This document shows, in pieces, positions 25,213 to 34,605 of a stretch of DNA of 58,831 nucleotides (position 1 is its first letter; each line of letters opens with the position of its first letter). The DNA comes from G020350405 sp964513655 (lineage in GTDB: Bacteria > Planctomycetota > Phycisphaerae > Sedimentisphaerales > Anaerobacaceae). A program made the translations under genes and the position numbers. Below the pieces are notes generated by a model. The model had not been told where the DNA came from. It saw only the letters and a list, made by a program, of their open reading frames with translations, and did no database searches. The stretch spans positions 1 to 58,831 of the forward strand of contig CAZENQ010000009.1 of NCBI GenBank assembly GCA_964513655.1, written 5' to 3'.

Positions 25213-26817
25213 ATGAAGAAGGTTTTGGTCTCAATCATTTGTATTTTGTTGATTACGGGGCCAGCAGCTTTTGGCCGAGGTCAGCCTCTAGCCAACGAGA
25301 ATAAAAGCGGTCTTTACGCAAAATCAATCGAACAAGTGCTGCGGCTGGACGAGGAAGAGGTGGACCTGGCCACGGCTGCCTTGATTATTTCGGAGCGGTG
25401 GAGCGATTTGGTTTACGGGCGCAGATATGTGCTGGACCTTGATGATATGGCACTGGAGATTCTTGACAGGCTTGAGACCAAGGGGGTGCGGGCAGATTAC
25501 AGGGCGATTGCTGTGATAAATGGCTATTTGTTTGATGAACTGGGATTCAAGTCGGTTAAAGAAGCGAGCGACCCGAATGATTTGTTTTTGCACTCTGTGC
25601 TGGACAGGAAGCGGGGGTATTGTTTGAGTCTTTCGATTCTGTACCTTTCGTTGGGTGAGCGGCTCGGACTGGCTTTATATGGTGTGGTCGTGCCGGAGCA
25701 TTTTTTTGTCAGATATGATGACGGACGGGTGCGCTTCAATATAGAAACAACCGGCAAAGGCGGAAATGCGCCTGACGAACATTACATGAACAAGTTCAAG
25801 GTGCCTGAGGATGACGAGGGCATTTATATGCTAAACCTTAACAAGATTCAGACATTGGGCTGTCTTTTTAATAATCTGGGCAATACATACAGTGAGGTCG
25901 GCAACATAGACGCCGCCCTGCTGGCGCTTGAGCGGGCGGTCGAGATAAATCCATCACTGGCGGAGTCGCGGACGAATCTGGGCAATGTATATCTGCGGAA
26001 AGACAGGACGGAGGACGCGATATACGAATACAGGGCGGCGCTAAGGATAAAACCGGAGGACGCGAAGACGCATAACAACCTGGGAAATGCGTACACCAAA
26101 AAAGGATGGTTAAATGACGCGATTGGGGAGTATACATACTCGATTGAACTGGACCCGAATTTTTCGGAGGCGTATAAGAATCTGGCGAGCGTTTATTACG
26201 AGCAGGGTATGTTCGGCCGGGCGTTATCGCAGTTGCGAGAGGCGATAAGTCTGGAGCCGAGAGATGTGAGCTGTTACAGTCAAATGGGAAATGTTTATCA
26301 CGAGATGGGCAGATATGAGGAGGCGATATTCCAATATGAAAAGGCCTTGAAGATTAAACGTGACTTTGCTGACGCACATTATGGTTTGGGTCTTTGCTAT
26401 AACAAGTTGGGTCGGGTGAAAGATGAGATTCGAGCGTACAAGAAGGCTTTGGCTATTGAGCCTGATAAAGTGGCCGCGTTGGCGAATTTGGGTAACGCGT
26501 ATTTCAATCAGGAGAAATATGATGCGGCTATTGAACAGTACAGACAAGCTGTTCGGGTAAAACCCGACGACGGTGCGCTTCGTTATAATCTTGGGGCGGC
26601 GTATTCCAACAAGGGCGAGTATCAGCAGGCGGTTATAGAGTACAGAAAAGCGGTTGAGCTGGAGGCGCAGATGGCTGATGCGCATAACGGGCTGGCCTTT
26701 GCGTACTTCAAGTTAGGGAAGCATGCTTTGGCGGCCGAGCATATAAGAACCGCCGAGGAATTAGGGGCGGAGATTTCTGAAGACCTGCTTGCCGCCATTG
26801 AAAATGAATTACGATAG
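25213..26817 (+). CDS. Exported transglutaminase-like plus nine-TPR protein
   Basis: Periplasmic or surface protein. I choose the ATG at 25213 because GGAAGA lies just upstream and it begins directly with a signal peptide (MKKVLVSIICILLITG). An upstream TTG at 25168 would add 15 residues. Residues about 60-190 form a SirB1/transglutaminase-like domain with the catalytic-type Cys in RGYCLSLSIL and His in VVPEHFFVRYDDG. After it come nine tetratricopeptide repeats in tandem (LGNAYxxxGxxxDAI pattern) to the C-terminus. The domain pair is known in bacteria, and the enzymatic activity is often doubtful. A scaffolding role in envelope assembly is plausible. It is about 70 bases from the MATE gene. 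Confidence 0.85.
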   Translation: MKKVLVSIICILLITGPAAFGRGQPLANENKSGLYAKSIEQVLRLDEEEVDLATAALIISERWSDLVYGRRYVLDLDDMALEILDRLETKGVRADYRAIAVINGYLFDELGFKSVKEASDPNDLFLHSVLDRKRGYCLSLSILYLSLGERLGLALYGVVVPEHFFVRYDDGRVRFNIETTGKGGNAPDEHYMNKFKVPEDDEGIYMLNLNKIQTLGCLFNNLGNTYSEVGNIDAALLALERAVEINPSLAESRTNLGNVYLRKDRTEDAIYEYRAALRIKPEDAKTHNNLGNAYTKKGWLNDAIGEYTYSIELDPNFSEAYKNLASVYYEQGMFGRALSQLREAISLEPRDVSCYSQMGNVYHEMGRYEEAIFQYEKALKIKRDFADAHYGLGLCYNKLGRVKDEIRAYKKALAIEPDKVAALANLGNAYFNQEKYDAAIEQYRQAVRVKPDDGALRYNLGAAYSNKGEYQQAVIEYRKAVELEAQMADAHNGLAFAYFKLGKHALAAEHIRTAEELGAEISEDLLAAIENELR

Positions 26818-26972
26818 AATGAGTAACTGGCAACAGAAGATTCGAAGGAACCGTTGAGGCAAATAGTGTCATGGGTTGATATGGCGGCTTTTGGGGGGCA
26901 CCGACAATCGTGGGTGAGTGTGCTAAGGGGGCTCTATCCAGCTTTGAGATAGCAGGCCACGCGATAAAATCA

Positions 26973-27001
26973 TTGATATTGGTGTGGTAACAGTGTATAT
27001 T
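26973..27001 (+). promoter_or_regulatory. Predicted promoter of the FG-GAP protein gene
   Basis: TTGATA (26973-26978), a 17-base spacer, TATATT (26996-27001), 38 bases before the GTG start. Confidence 0.55.
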
Positions 27002-27038
27002 AGTGTTGTTGGATAAATTTGCTTTGGAGGATTTTGCA

Positions 27039-29450
27039 GTGTGGATGGTTAGAACGATAATTGCGGTTGTTATGGCCGGTTTACTGGTAAGCAGTCTGCG
27101 TGCGGAAGAAATGGACGTCAATGACCTCGCGGGATACTACGGATTTGAGGATATGGAGGTAATCAAATTAGACTGGGGCATAAAGGCTTTGAGAATAGCC
27201 GATTTTAATGGCGACGGCCGCAATGATATTGCCGTGGCGAATAACAGGAAGGCCAAGATAGAGCTTTTGATTCAAAAAGAAACTATCGGACCGGGCGAAA
27301 CAGAGGTAGCTGTTGACCCCGAGGATGTTGATATAAATGCAATTGTCTCCCCTACCCGGTTCGACAAGCAGGCTGTAGCGGTTTCACAGAAGGTGTACAG
27401 TTTCGTTTGTGGTGATTTGAATTCTGACGGGATGATGGATCTGGCGTTTTATGGTGAGCCGAAGGGGTTGTATGTCATATTGCAAAAGGTGAGTGAGGCT
27501 GAGGCTGGGAAGGTACGGAGATTAAACTGGCGTACGAGGAAAAAAATCAAGATTGACGATGGTCTTGTGACTTCGGATGTGCTGGTGTGTGCGGACTTAA
27601 ATAATGATGGAGCGGATGATTTAGCCTTGGCTGGTCGGAATGCGGTCTATTTGGTTCTGCAAAAAGGGGACGGTTCTCTGGCTGAGCCGGTCAAATATCC
27701 TACAACTGCGCTTACACGATTTGTGGAAGTTGGGGATTTGAACGGCGATAGTACAAATGACCTTATCCTCATAACAAATGACGGCGAGAAACCGGTCCAC
27801 GTCAGATTTGGTCTTGAGAGCGGGGCATTGGGTCCGCAGGAGCGGTTTTTTATTGAGAACCCGTTTGCAGGGCAGGTTTATGACTTAGATGGGACAGACG
27901 GTGATGAAATACTGACTGTTGACAGCAGAAGCGGGCGGTTAATTTGTTATGAATATACCTGTGAAAAAGAAGCTGATGCAGATTGGCCAATACTGTTTTA
28001 TCCTCTTGCTTCCGGTGAGGGAAGTGACAAGCGGGATTTAGCGGTTGGTGATTTTGACGGTGACGGACTGGCTGATATTGTGATAAGTGACCCGGGAGCG
28101 GCGGAACTTATTTTTTACAAGCAGGCGGCAGGGCTCGGGTTGTCTGAGCCGGTCAGGTTTCCGGCTTTTGCCGATATTGAGAGTTTGTCTGCTGCAGAGA
28201 TCGACGGCGACGGCAGGACCGAGATTGTCGTTTTGAGCGTTAAGGAGAAGGTAATCGGTCGCGCTGATTTTGAAGAGGACAGGTTATCGTTTCCCAAACC
28301 TGTTGAGATAGTTGGCGAGCCATTGGCGATGGACATTGCCGACGTTGACCATGATGGCAGTATTGACTGTATCTATGTATCCAAGGACGCCGCTGATGTC
28401 AGGGCTCTGAGGGTGATTTATAATCTGGGGGAGGCAGACGAAGTGGAGGAGCGGCTTGCCAGTGCCGGCGAGGATGATGCAGCCGGGCCTGCTCTGGAGC
28501 TGAAAGAGCTTGCTTCCAATCCTGATGGTTTGAGGGTTCTTGATGTTGACCAGGACGGCCTGGAGGACGTTTTGATATTTGTGAAATACGAACTTCCTAC
28601 ATTGGTCCGGCAAACAGAGAGGCGCAAATTTGAGCTGGTTGATTCGCCGGGGGCGCGGGTGAGTCTGATTAAGGATGCGTCTCTACGGTCGATAGCAGTC
28701 GCGGATATTGATGAACAGGCTGGTGAGGAGCTGCTGTTGGCGCAGAAGAATTTTGCGAGGAGCCTTGTTTTTGCAGGAGGTGAAAGCTGGAGCATTGTCG
28801 ACCAGTACAATGCGCGAGGGAGGGAAAATAAGATATGGGCGGTTGCCGCTTTTGATATCGACGGTGAAGATCCAGGTTCTCGCCCTTCTATTTTGCTGCT
28901 GGATGGTGCCAAGGGGCAACTTCAGGTACTGCAGGCTGGAGAAGATAAGACGTACCGGTTTGAGAGAGAATTGAATGTTGGCAGGTGGAATGCGGCGAAG
29001 CACCTAAAGATGCTGTTTGGGCCGCTTACGGGCACTGAGGTCAAGAGCATTCTGTTGTTCGACAGCGATAAGTTTGCGCTTATAACGCCGCCGGTCGGTA
29101 GCGATGTCCGTCGTCAATTAGAGCAGAAGTTTAGTTATGAGACGAAAATAAAAGATGGCGTGTATGGTAATCTGCAGGGCGGGGACATTAACTCTGACGG
29201 CCGGGCCGATATTATAATGGTCGAGTACAAACGTAATCATATTGAAATACTGGCACTTGACAGCGAGATGAAGCCGGTTCCTGCGATGCGCTTTAAGATA
29301 TTCGAGCAAAAGGGTCACCGCGGCAGCAAGAAGCGCAGTAAGTCCAGTGTTGAGCCGAGGGAGCTGAAAGTCGATGACGTTACGGGAGATGGTAAAGACG
29401 ATTTGGTAACTGTGATCCACGACCGTATAATTATTTATCCTCAAGATTGA
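27039..29450 (+). CDS. Exported FG-GAP/VCBS-repeat protein
   Basis: Large secreted protein of about 803 residues. The chosen start is GTG at 27039, with GGAGG (27026-27030) eight bases upstream; ATG 27045 is an alternative. Both give a signal peptide ending near Leu-Arg-Ala-Glu. The mature part carries about ten Asp-rich calcium loops of the FG-GAP/VCBS type, for example IADFNGDGRNDIAV, CADLNNDGADDLAL, VGDFDGDGLADIVI and VDDVTGDGKDDLVT. They are spaced 50-80 residues apart, as in integrin-like propellers. No catalytic motif is visible. It is followed after 15 bases by a glycosyltransferase gene. Its role is probably extracellular binding or display. Confidence 0.88.
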   Translation: MWMVRTIIAVVMAGLLVSSLRAEEMDVNDLAGYYGFEDMEVIKLDWGIKALRIADFNGDGRNDIAVANNRKAKIELLIQKETIGPGETEVAVDPEDVDINAIVSPTRFDKQAVAVSQKVYSFVCGDLNSDGMMDLAFYGEPKGLYVILQKVSEAEAGKVRRLNWRTRKKIKIDDGLVTSDVLVCADLNNDGADDLALAGRNAVYLVLQKGDGSLAEPVKYPTTALTRFVEVGDLNGDSTNDLILITNDGEKPVHVRFGLESGALGPQERFFIENPFAGQVYDLDGTDGDEILTVDSRSGRLICYEYTCEKEADADWPILFYPLASGEGSDKRDLAVGDFDGDGLADIVISDPGAAELIFYKQAAGLGLSEPVRFPAFADIESLSAAEIDGDGRTEIVVLSVKEKVIGRADFEEDRLSFPKPVEIVGEPLAMDIADVDHDGSIDCIYVSKDAADVRALRVIYNLGEADEVEERLASAGEDDAAGPALELKELASNPDGLRVLDVDQDGLEDVLIFVKYELPTLVRQTERRKFELVDSPGARVSLIKDASLRSIAVADIDEQAGEELLLAQKNFARSLVFAGGESWSIVDQYNARGRENKIWAVAAFDIDGEDPGSRPSILLLDGAKGQLQVLQAGEDKTYRFERELNVGRWNAAKHLKMLFGPLTGTEVKSILLFDSDKFALITPPVGSDVRRQLEQKFSYETKIKDGVYGNLQGGDINSDGRADIIMVEYKRNHIEILALDSEMKPVPAMRFKIFEQKGHRGSKKRSKSSVEPRELKVDDVTGDGKDDLVTVIHDRIIIYPQD

Positions 29451-29465
29451 TTTTGCATTTCGGCT

Positions 29466-30518
29466 ATGCGGCAGGATGACAATATTCTGAACCTGCTTAG
29501 AGAAAAGGGCGCGGAAGCGGCTCGTGTAGCTCGGCGTGCGGTGATATTGCAGCCGGGCGCGATTGGTGACTGTGTGTTGACTCTGCCCTTAGCAGCGTTT
29601 ATGAAGGAAGCTCTTGGCTTGGGCGGGGTGGATATTGTTGGCCATACGGACTATATCGGGGTTTTGCCCGGCAGGACGTGCGTGGATGGCATCCAGTCCA
29701 TAGATTCAGTGGACTTGCATCGATTGTTTGCTGAGACGAAGGCGTTTGACCTTGCGGACAGGGACCCTTTGGTAAATGCTTTTGCGGATTATGCCTGGGT
29801 CGTGACGTTTTTGGGTGAGCCGGGTAGCAATTTTGAACAGAACCTGATATTTACTGTTAATTGCAGCCACAGTGCGGAGGTGATAACTTTATCACTGAAG
29901 CCCTCCAAGAAGTTCTCAACACACATAAGTGAGTTTTACATACAGGAATTTATCGCTCAAAGCGGTCTGTCTCTGGAGGGCTGGCGCGTTCGGACGGACG
30001 AGCGCTTAATAAGGGCAAGCCGAGCAGATGTGAAGAGGGGCAGGGAATTGCTGAAAGAAATAGAAGTTGATTTTTGCGCGAAGTTGGTGGTGATTCAGCC
30101 TGGCAGCGGTGGATTACAGAAATGTTGGCACCTGGAGAATTTTTTGTCTGTGGCCGAGGAACTTGGCTCAAAAGGAACTGAGGTGGTATTTCTGCTCGGT
30201 CCGGCTGAGCTGGAGCGATTCAGCGAAGCCGCAGTTAAAGATATAAACAGGGTATCGAAATACCTGACGGATTTGCCTTTTACGGGCGTTTTGGGGCTTT
30301 TGAGTTGTGCGGACGGGTTTGTGGGTAACGACAGCGGCATTACACATTTGGCTGCGGCTCTGGGTGTCAGGACGTTGGCAGTTTTCGGCACGACTAATCC
30401 TGATGTGTACAGACCGATCGGGCCGTCTGTAACGGTGTTTGCGAGCGGTGGCGCAGGTTTTGCCAAGAAGCCTTCTGCAACTTTGCAGCAGGAGCTTCTT
30501 AGGGCGTTGATGGTGTAA
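29466..30518 (+). CDS. Glycosyltransferase family 9 (heptosyltransferase-like)
   Basis: Cytoplasmic GT-B enzyme of 350 residues in family GT9, whose best-known members add heptose to lipopolysaccharide core. N-terminal motif VILQPGAIGDCVLTLPLAAF is typical. The C-half contains VVIQPGSGGLQKCWHLENF and DGFVGNDSGITHLAAALG, the nucleotide-sugar-binding region with the D-S-G-x-x-H signature, followed by LAVFGTTNPDVYRP. The donor may be a heptose or another sugar. The downstream neighbours lpxD, lpxI and LPS-kinase-like genes support a lipopolysaccharide-type role. It starts 15 bases after the FG-GAP gene, and a promoter for lpxD lies after it. Confidence 0.9.
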   Translation: MRQDDNILNLLREKGAEAARVARRAVILQPGAIGDCVLTLPLAAFMKEALGLGGVDIVGHTDYIGVLPGRTCVDGIQSIDSVDLHRLFAETKAFDLADRDPLVNAFADYAWVVTFLGEPGSNFEQNLIFTVNCSHSAEVITLSLKPSKKFSTHISEFYIQEFIAQSGLSLEGWRVRTDERLIRASRADVKRGRELLKEIEVDFCAKLVVIQPGSGGLQKCWHLENFLSVAEELGSKGTEVVFLLGPAELERFSEAAVKDINRVSKYLTDLPFTGVLGLLSCADGFVGNDSGITHLAAALGVRTLAVFGTTNPDVYRPIGPSVTVFASGGAGFAKKPSATLQQELLRALMV

Positions 30519-30684
30519 CATTAGAAGTAGGTTTGGACTGCGGTAGTTTTGCAGCTTTCCCTAGCGCAATAGAAGATGTGTGAGAGGTCTGCTGCGATAA
30601 TGGCAGAGTCCTTATTCTGTGAATTGTCTTGAGGATCGGATTGCGCAAAAAACAGCTCTGTTCTGGTTTATGAGGTTTGAGTGG

Positions 30685-30712
30685 TTGACCGGGCCGGCGG
30701 TTTTGCTATAAT
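30685..30712 (+). promoter_or_regulatory. Predicted promoter of lpxD and the envelope cluster
   Basis: TTGACC (30685-30690), a 16-base spacer and a perfect TATAAT (30707-30712), about 60 bases before the lpxD ATG. Confidence 0.65.
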
Positions 30713-30774
30713 GAGGCGGTTTTGCTATTTGGCGATAGGTTGTAAGGGCTTGCGATAGAAATGAGGACGTTTAT

Positions 30775-31833
30775 ATGAAGACCAGGACTTTGGGCGAATT
30801 AGCCGAATACGTGGGCGGCAGAGTTTGCGGTGATCCCAACGTAGTAATAAGTTCGGCCTCAACGCTTGGGCGGGCAGGCGAGGGAGAAATCAGCTTTTTA
30901 GCCAACAGCAAATACGAAAAACAGCTTCGGACGACGAAGGCCAGTGCGGTAATCGTAGGCAAAGAAATGGCTAATACGTCGGTTCCTCTTCTGGTGGCTG
31001 ATGACCCGTACTATGCTTTTATGCAGATCATGGTGTTACTGCATGGTCATCGAAAGCATAAGAAGGTGGGTATCAGCCCGCGGTCCTTAATTTCGGACAG
31101 TGCGAAGATTGGCGCCGACTGTCATGTTCATGATTTTGTAACCGTAGCCGATGAGGCGAGGGTCGGAGACGGCTGTATAATTTATCCCGGTGTACATATA
31201 GGCAAGGGCGCGCAAATCGGCAATGACTGCATAATCTATCCCAATGTGGCCATTTACGATGGTTGCAGGATAGGCAATCGTGTGATTATAAATGCTAATT
31301 CGGCAATCGGCGAGGATGGATTCGGCTATGCCAGCCATAAGGGCGTGCATCACAAGATACCTCAGATTGGTATTGTGATTATAGAAGATGATGTGGAGAT
31401 TGGTGCGTGTTGTGGAGTCGAGCGAGGTACACTCGGCGATACGGTTATAGGTCAAGGCAGCAAGTTAGGAGACCTGGTTGCGATAGGTCACGGCGCAAAG
31501 GTCGGCGCGCATTGTCTGCTGGTAGCGCAAGTTGGCATTGCCGGCTCGACGACTCTCGGCCATCATTGCATGGTTGGTGGTCAGGTTGGTATCGTGGGCC
31601 ATGTCTACATTGGGAACAATGTTACGATTGCCGCACAAGCTGGTGTCATCAACAATGTGCCTGATGGCAAGGTGGTATTGGGGGCACCGGCTATTGAAGC
31701 AAATCAAGGCAAGCGGGCGTACAGTATGATTCAGTACCTGCCTGAGATGCGGCAGAGCATTCGGGACCTTCAAAGTCGTATTGAGCGGATTTCCTCGTTT
31801 GTGGAATCGGATTTTGAGGATTCAGATATTTGA
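30775..31833 (+). CDS. lpxD: UDP-3-O-acylglucosamine N-acyltransferase LpxD
   Basis: Adds the second acyl chain to UDP-3-O-acyl-glucosamine in lipid A synthesis. It has 352 residues (E. coli enzyme about 341). An N-terminal uridine-binding domain (about 1-100, 'ISFLANSKYEKQL') precedes a left-handed beta-helix of hexapeptide repeats (about 105-300). A C-terminal helix follows. The catalytic region 'DLVAIGHGAKVGAHCLLVAQ' carries His in the position of the general base. 'SAIGEDGFGYA' is the usual family segment. A promoter at 30685-30712 and lpxI downstream make this a short lipid A transcription unit. Confidence 0.95.
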   Translation: MKTRTLGELAEYVGGRVCGDPNVVISSASTLGRAGEGEISFLANSKYEKQLRTTKASAVIVGKEMANTSVPLLVADDPYYAFMQIMVLLHGHRKHKKVGISPRSLISDSAKIGADCHVHDFVTVADEARVGDGCIIYPGVHIGKGAQIGNDCIIYPNVAIYDGCRIGNRVIINANSAIGEDGFGYASHKGVHHKIPQIGIVIIEDDVEIGACCGVERGTLGDTVIGQGSKLGDLVAIGHGAKVGAHCLLVAQVGIAGSTTLGHHCMVGGQVGIVGHVYIGNNVTIAAQAGVINNVPDGKVVLGAPAIEANQGKRAYSMIQYLPEMRQSIRDLQSRIERISSFVESDFEDSDI

Positions 31834-31918
31834 TAGTCATCTGATTATTCGTCGGTGATATTTTGATTTATTAGAATGCGAGTCAGGAGCCGGTAACTGC
31901 AGCGTAGTCCGTACCATT

Positions 31919-32755
31919 ATGAATAGTCCAGATGTGGTTGGTTTAATTGCTGGAGAGGGTAGATTGCCATTTCTTGTGGCCAGGGGCGCTAGACTGAGGG
32001 GGTTAAGGATAATTTGCGTAGGTTTGGCGGATAGTGTAGAATCGAGGCTGGCTGCCGAGGTTGATATTTTTTACTTGGTTGCGCTTGCCCGGCCAGGGAG
32101 TTGGATTCGGAAGTTAAGAAGGCATGGTGTAAGCAGAGCGGTTATGGTCGGTCGGGTCGCCAAATCGCGGCTTTTTACGCCTCGCCGAATTCTGCGGTAT
32201 CTGCCTGATTGGCGGGCATTTAGAATATATTACTGGCGGCTGCGCAGTAAGGAGAAACAGGATGATGTGCTTTTGGGCGCTTTGGCTGACGAATTGGCCA
32301 GTGGCGGAATAGTATTGGAGAATTCGATGGTGTACTGCAAGGAGTATATAGCGACAGCGGGTGTGATGACAGAACATCAGCCAGGTTCAGGAGTTAAAGG
32401 TGATATAGAGTTTGGCTGGCAGATAGTCAAGAAGCTTGGTGAACTGGATATAGGCCAGGCAATTGCGGTAAAGGAAAGAGCGGTACTTGCCGTTGAGGCG
32501 ATAGAAGGCACGGCGGCGATGATCGAGCGTGCGGGGCAATTTTGTAAATCTGCAGGCTGGACGCTTATCAAGTGCTCGAAGCCAAGTCAGGATATGCGAT
32601 TTGATGTTCCTTGCGTGGGACCTGATACTATTAAAGGCTTGGCTGAGAACGGAGGCAGGTGCCTGGTTGTAGAGGCTGACAAGACGATAATTATTGACAA
32701 GCCGGCTACAATAAAGCTTGCGGATGAATTGGGCATAGCTGTTCTGGGGTGTTGA
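31919..32755 (+). CDS. lpxI: UDP-2,3-diacylglucosamine pyrophosphatase LpxI
   Basis: The alternative enzyme that releases lipid X from UDP-2,3-diacylglucosamine, used instead of LpxH in alphaproteobacteria and other phyla. Its 278 residues match the family. Recognisable segments are 'GLIAGEGRLPFLVARGARLR' at the N-terminus and 'KKLGELDIGQAIAVKERAVL' with 'AVEAIEGTAAMIERAG' in the central domain. The segment 'DMRFDVPCVGPDTIKGLAEN' at the C-terminus contains the Asp-rich catalytic region. With lpxD it supports a lipid A pathway. The gap to lpxD is 85 bases with no terminator, so they are probably co-transcribed. Confidence 0.93.
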   Translation: MNSPDVVGLIAGEGRLPFLVARGARLRGLRIICVGLADSVESRLAAEVDIFYLVALARPGSWIRKLRRHGVSRAVMVGRVAKSRLFTPRRILRYLPDWRAFRIYYWRLRSKEKQDDVLLGALADELASGGIVLENSMVYCKEYIATAGVMTEHQPGSGVKGDIEFGWQIVKKLGELDIGQAIAVKERAVLAVEAIEGTAAMIERAGQFCKSAGWTLIKCSKPSQDMRFDVPCVGPDTIKGLAENGGRCLVVEADKTIIIDKPATIKLADELGIAVLGC

Positions 32756-32799
32756 GTTGCTGTGATTTTGCAAAAGTACTTGTAGTAAAGTGACATCAT

Positions 32800-34416
32800 A
32801 TGGCTGAATTTCCTTTTCAACCTTCAGTTAAACACGTTTATCGAAAGAAAGGTCTGGAGGAGTGTCTGCGAACAAATAAGTGGTATGTGCAAATCAAGTC
32901 TGTTGGGTACCGTGCCGGGTTTGACAGGAGTTTTTGTAAGGAGCCGGAGGTACTTGATTTTATAGAAAGGATAGATACACTGATGGATGGGGGGCAGATT
33001 CTCAAAAGCGGCGATACTTGCTACGTATCGAGGGTGATGTGGAACTGCAAAGACGTGGTGGTCAAACGATATAATCACAAGGGATTTATCCACTCGGTAC
33101 GTCACACAATAAAGAAGTCGCGTGCCCTTCGAGGGTGGCTGCACGGACATCGACTTGGGATGCTCAACATACCGGCGCCGAAGCCGCTGGCCTATGTCGA
33201 ACGGCGCAAGGGGTTGCTTTTATGGCAGTCTTACCTGGTTACCGAGTATGTTGGGGGACAGAAACTTTATGATTTTCTACGAAATGACGGGACAGGTGAA
33301 CAAGAGCGTTCGCGGGTGATTGAGCAGGTTGCGGAACTGTTTGAGAGGCTGGGAAAATATCGTATCACTCACGGGGACCTGAAGCATACGAATATTTTGA
33401 TTTCAGGTCTTAACGCTGTTCTGACCGACCTTGATGGGATGAAGGTGCATAGGTTTAATTGGGCCTATAAAATCTGGCGGGCGAAGGACGTGGCTCGGTT
33501 TCTAAGAAAAGCGGAATTTTCGCCGGCATTAAACGACTATTGTCGGATGTTAATTTTCGGAAAGAGCAGCGCCGGCGGGAAGTTCAGTGGTGATTTTCAT
33601 AAGATACGGGTGTCCGACTGGACGGTTCAGATTCGGAAGGATTTCCCCAAGAGTGAGATTGGAAATCTGATTTTGTTGGGTGGACGAGCTGCCTGCGGGT
33701 CAGGACAGGTTGGCAGAGTGCGGTCATCTGATTATACGCGTGTATACAGATGTAGTGTTACTTTTGACGGCGTAGAGCAGGTACTTTATTTAAAACGATA
33801 CCTTTACCATTCGGTATGGGATTTTGCAAAGCGGCTTTTTCGGTCAAACCGGGCCAAATGCGCATTTAAAGCTTCGCTAATGCTGGAAAGAAGCGGATTT
33901 GATACTCCCTGCGTTGTGGGTCTGTTTGAGCGGCGCTTCGGCCCGTTTCGTACAGACAACCTACTTTTGACCAAAGAGGTCAAGGGTTCCATGAAGCTGG
34001 GGGCGTATCTTTCACAGTTTTGCAATCATGCAGGCAAGCAAAGACTACGGGAGAAGCGCCGGCTTATAACTTCTTTTGGCGAAACTGTGGGACGAATGCA
34101 TGCAGAAGGCATTTTTCACGGTGATTTGGGGCAGGGTAATGTCCTGGTCCAGGAAGAAGGAGGCGGGTGGAGATTTTTCTTTATAGATAATGAGCGAACG
34201 AAGCGATTTCACCGTTTACCAAGTAGAATGCGCTTGAAGAATTTGGTACAGATTAATATGTTTTGGCGTGGCATTAGCAATACGGATCGAATGAGATTCT
34301 TCAGGTCTTATCTTCGCGGGAACCCCCACCTTCAAAGTCGCTGCGGCGAATTGGCGCAAAAAATAACCGTTAAGACGAATCGTCGTCGCCTTAGAAAGGA
34401 TTGGCCTGGGAAATAA
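32800..34416 (+). CDS. Two fused LPS-kinase-like (WaaP/Kdo kinase type) domains
   Basis: A 538-residue soluble protein with two complete protein-kinase-fold domains of the lipopolysaccharide kinase group. Domain 1 (about 60-280) has Lys89 in VKRY, HGDLKHTN with Asp193 and the Asp-Leu-Asp212 metal loop. Domain 2 (about 300-520) has Lys332 in LKRY, HGDLGQGN with Asp442 and FIDNERT with Asp463. Catalytic Lys and Asp residues are retained in both, so both may be active. WaaP-type and Kdo kinases phosphorylate core heptose or Kdo. A tandem fusion is unusual in my knowledge. It sits 44 bases after lpxI, consistent with phosphorylating lipid A-core. Confidence 0.85.
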   Translation: MAEFPFQPSVKHVYRKKGLEECLRTNKWYVQIKSVGYRAGFDRSFCKEPEVLDFIERIDTLMDGGQILKSGDTCYVSRVMWNCKDVVVKRYNHKGFIHSVRHTIKKSRALRGWLHGHRLGMLNIPAPKPLAYVERRKGLLLWQSYLVTEYVGGQKLYDFLRNDGTGEQERSRVIEQVAELFERLGKYRITHGDLKHTNILISGLNAVLTDLDGMKVHRFNWAYKIWRAKDVARFLRKAEFSPALNDYCRMLIFGKSSAGGKFSGDFHKIRVSDWTVQIRKDFPKSEIGNLILLGGRAACGSGQVGRVRSSDYTRVYRCSVTFDGVEQVLYLKRYLYHSVWDFAKRLFRSNRAKCAFKASLMLERSGFDTPCVVGLFERRFGPFRTDNLLLTKEVKGSMKLGAYLSQFCNHAGKQRLREKRRLITSFGETVGRMHAEGIFHGDLGQGNVLVQEEGGGWRFFFIDNERTKRFHRLPSRMRLKNLVQINMFWRGISNTDRMRFFRSYLRGNPHLQSRCGELAQKITVKTNRRRLRKDWPGK

Positions 34417-34605
34417 GCGTGCTGCGCACGGAGAGAGGATGCAAGCAACTGGTTGAGTATTAAGGTGTGTAGTATCTTTAAGCAGAGTAGAGTAACACCC
34501 CGATCAGGCATAACGGGTTGCTGAGATTTTGTAAATGGAGTTGTATGTCGCACAGTTGGTGCGCAAAAGACATGGTTCATCTTGCAAGTGTTGGGAGTTT
34601 ATTTA

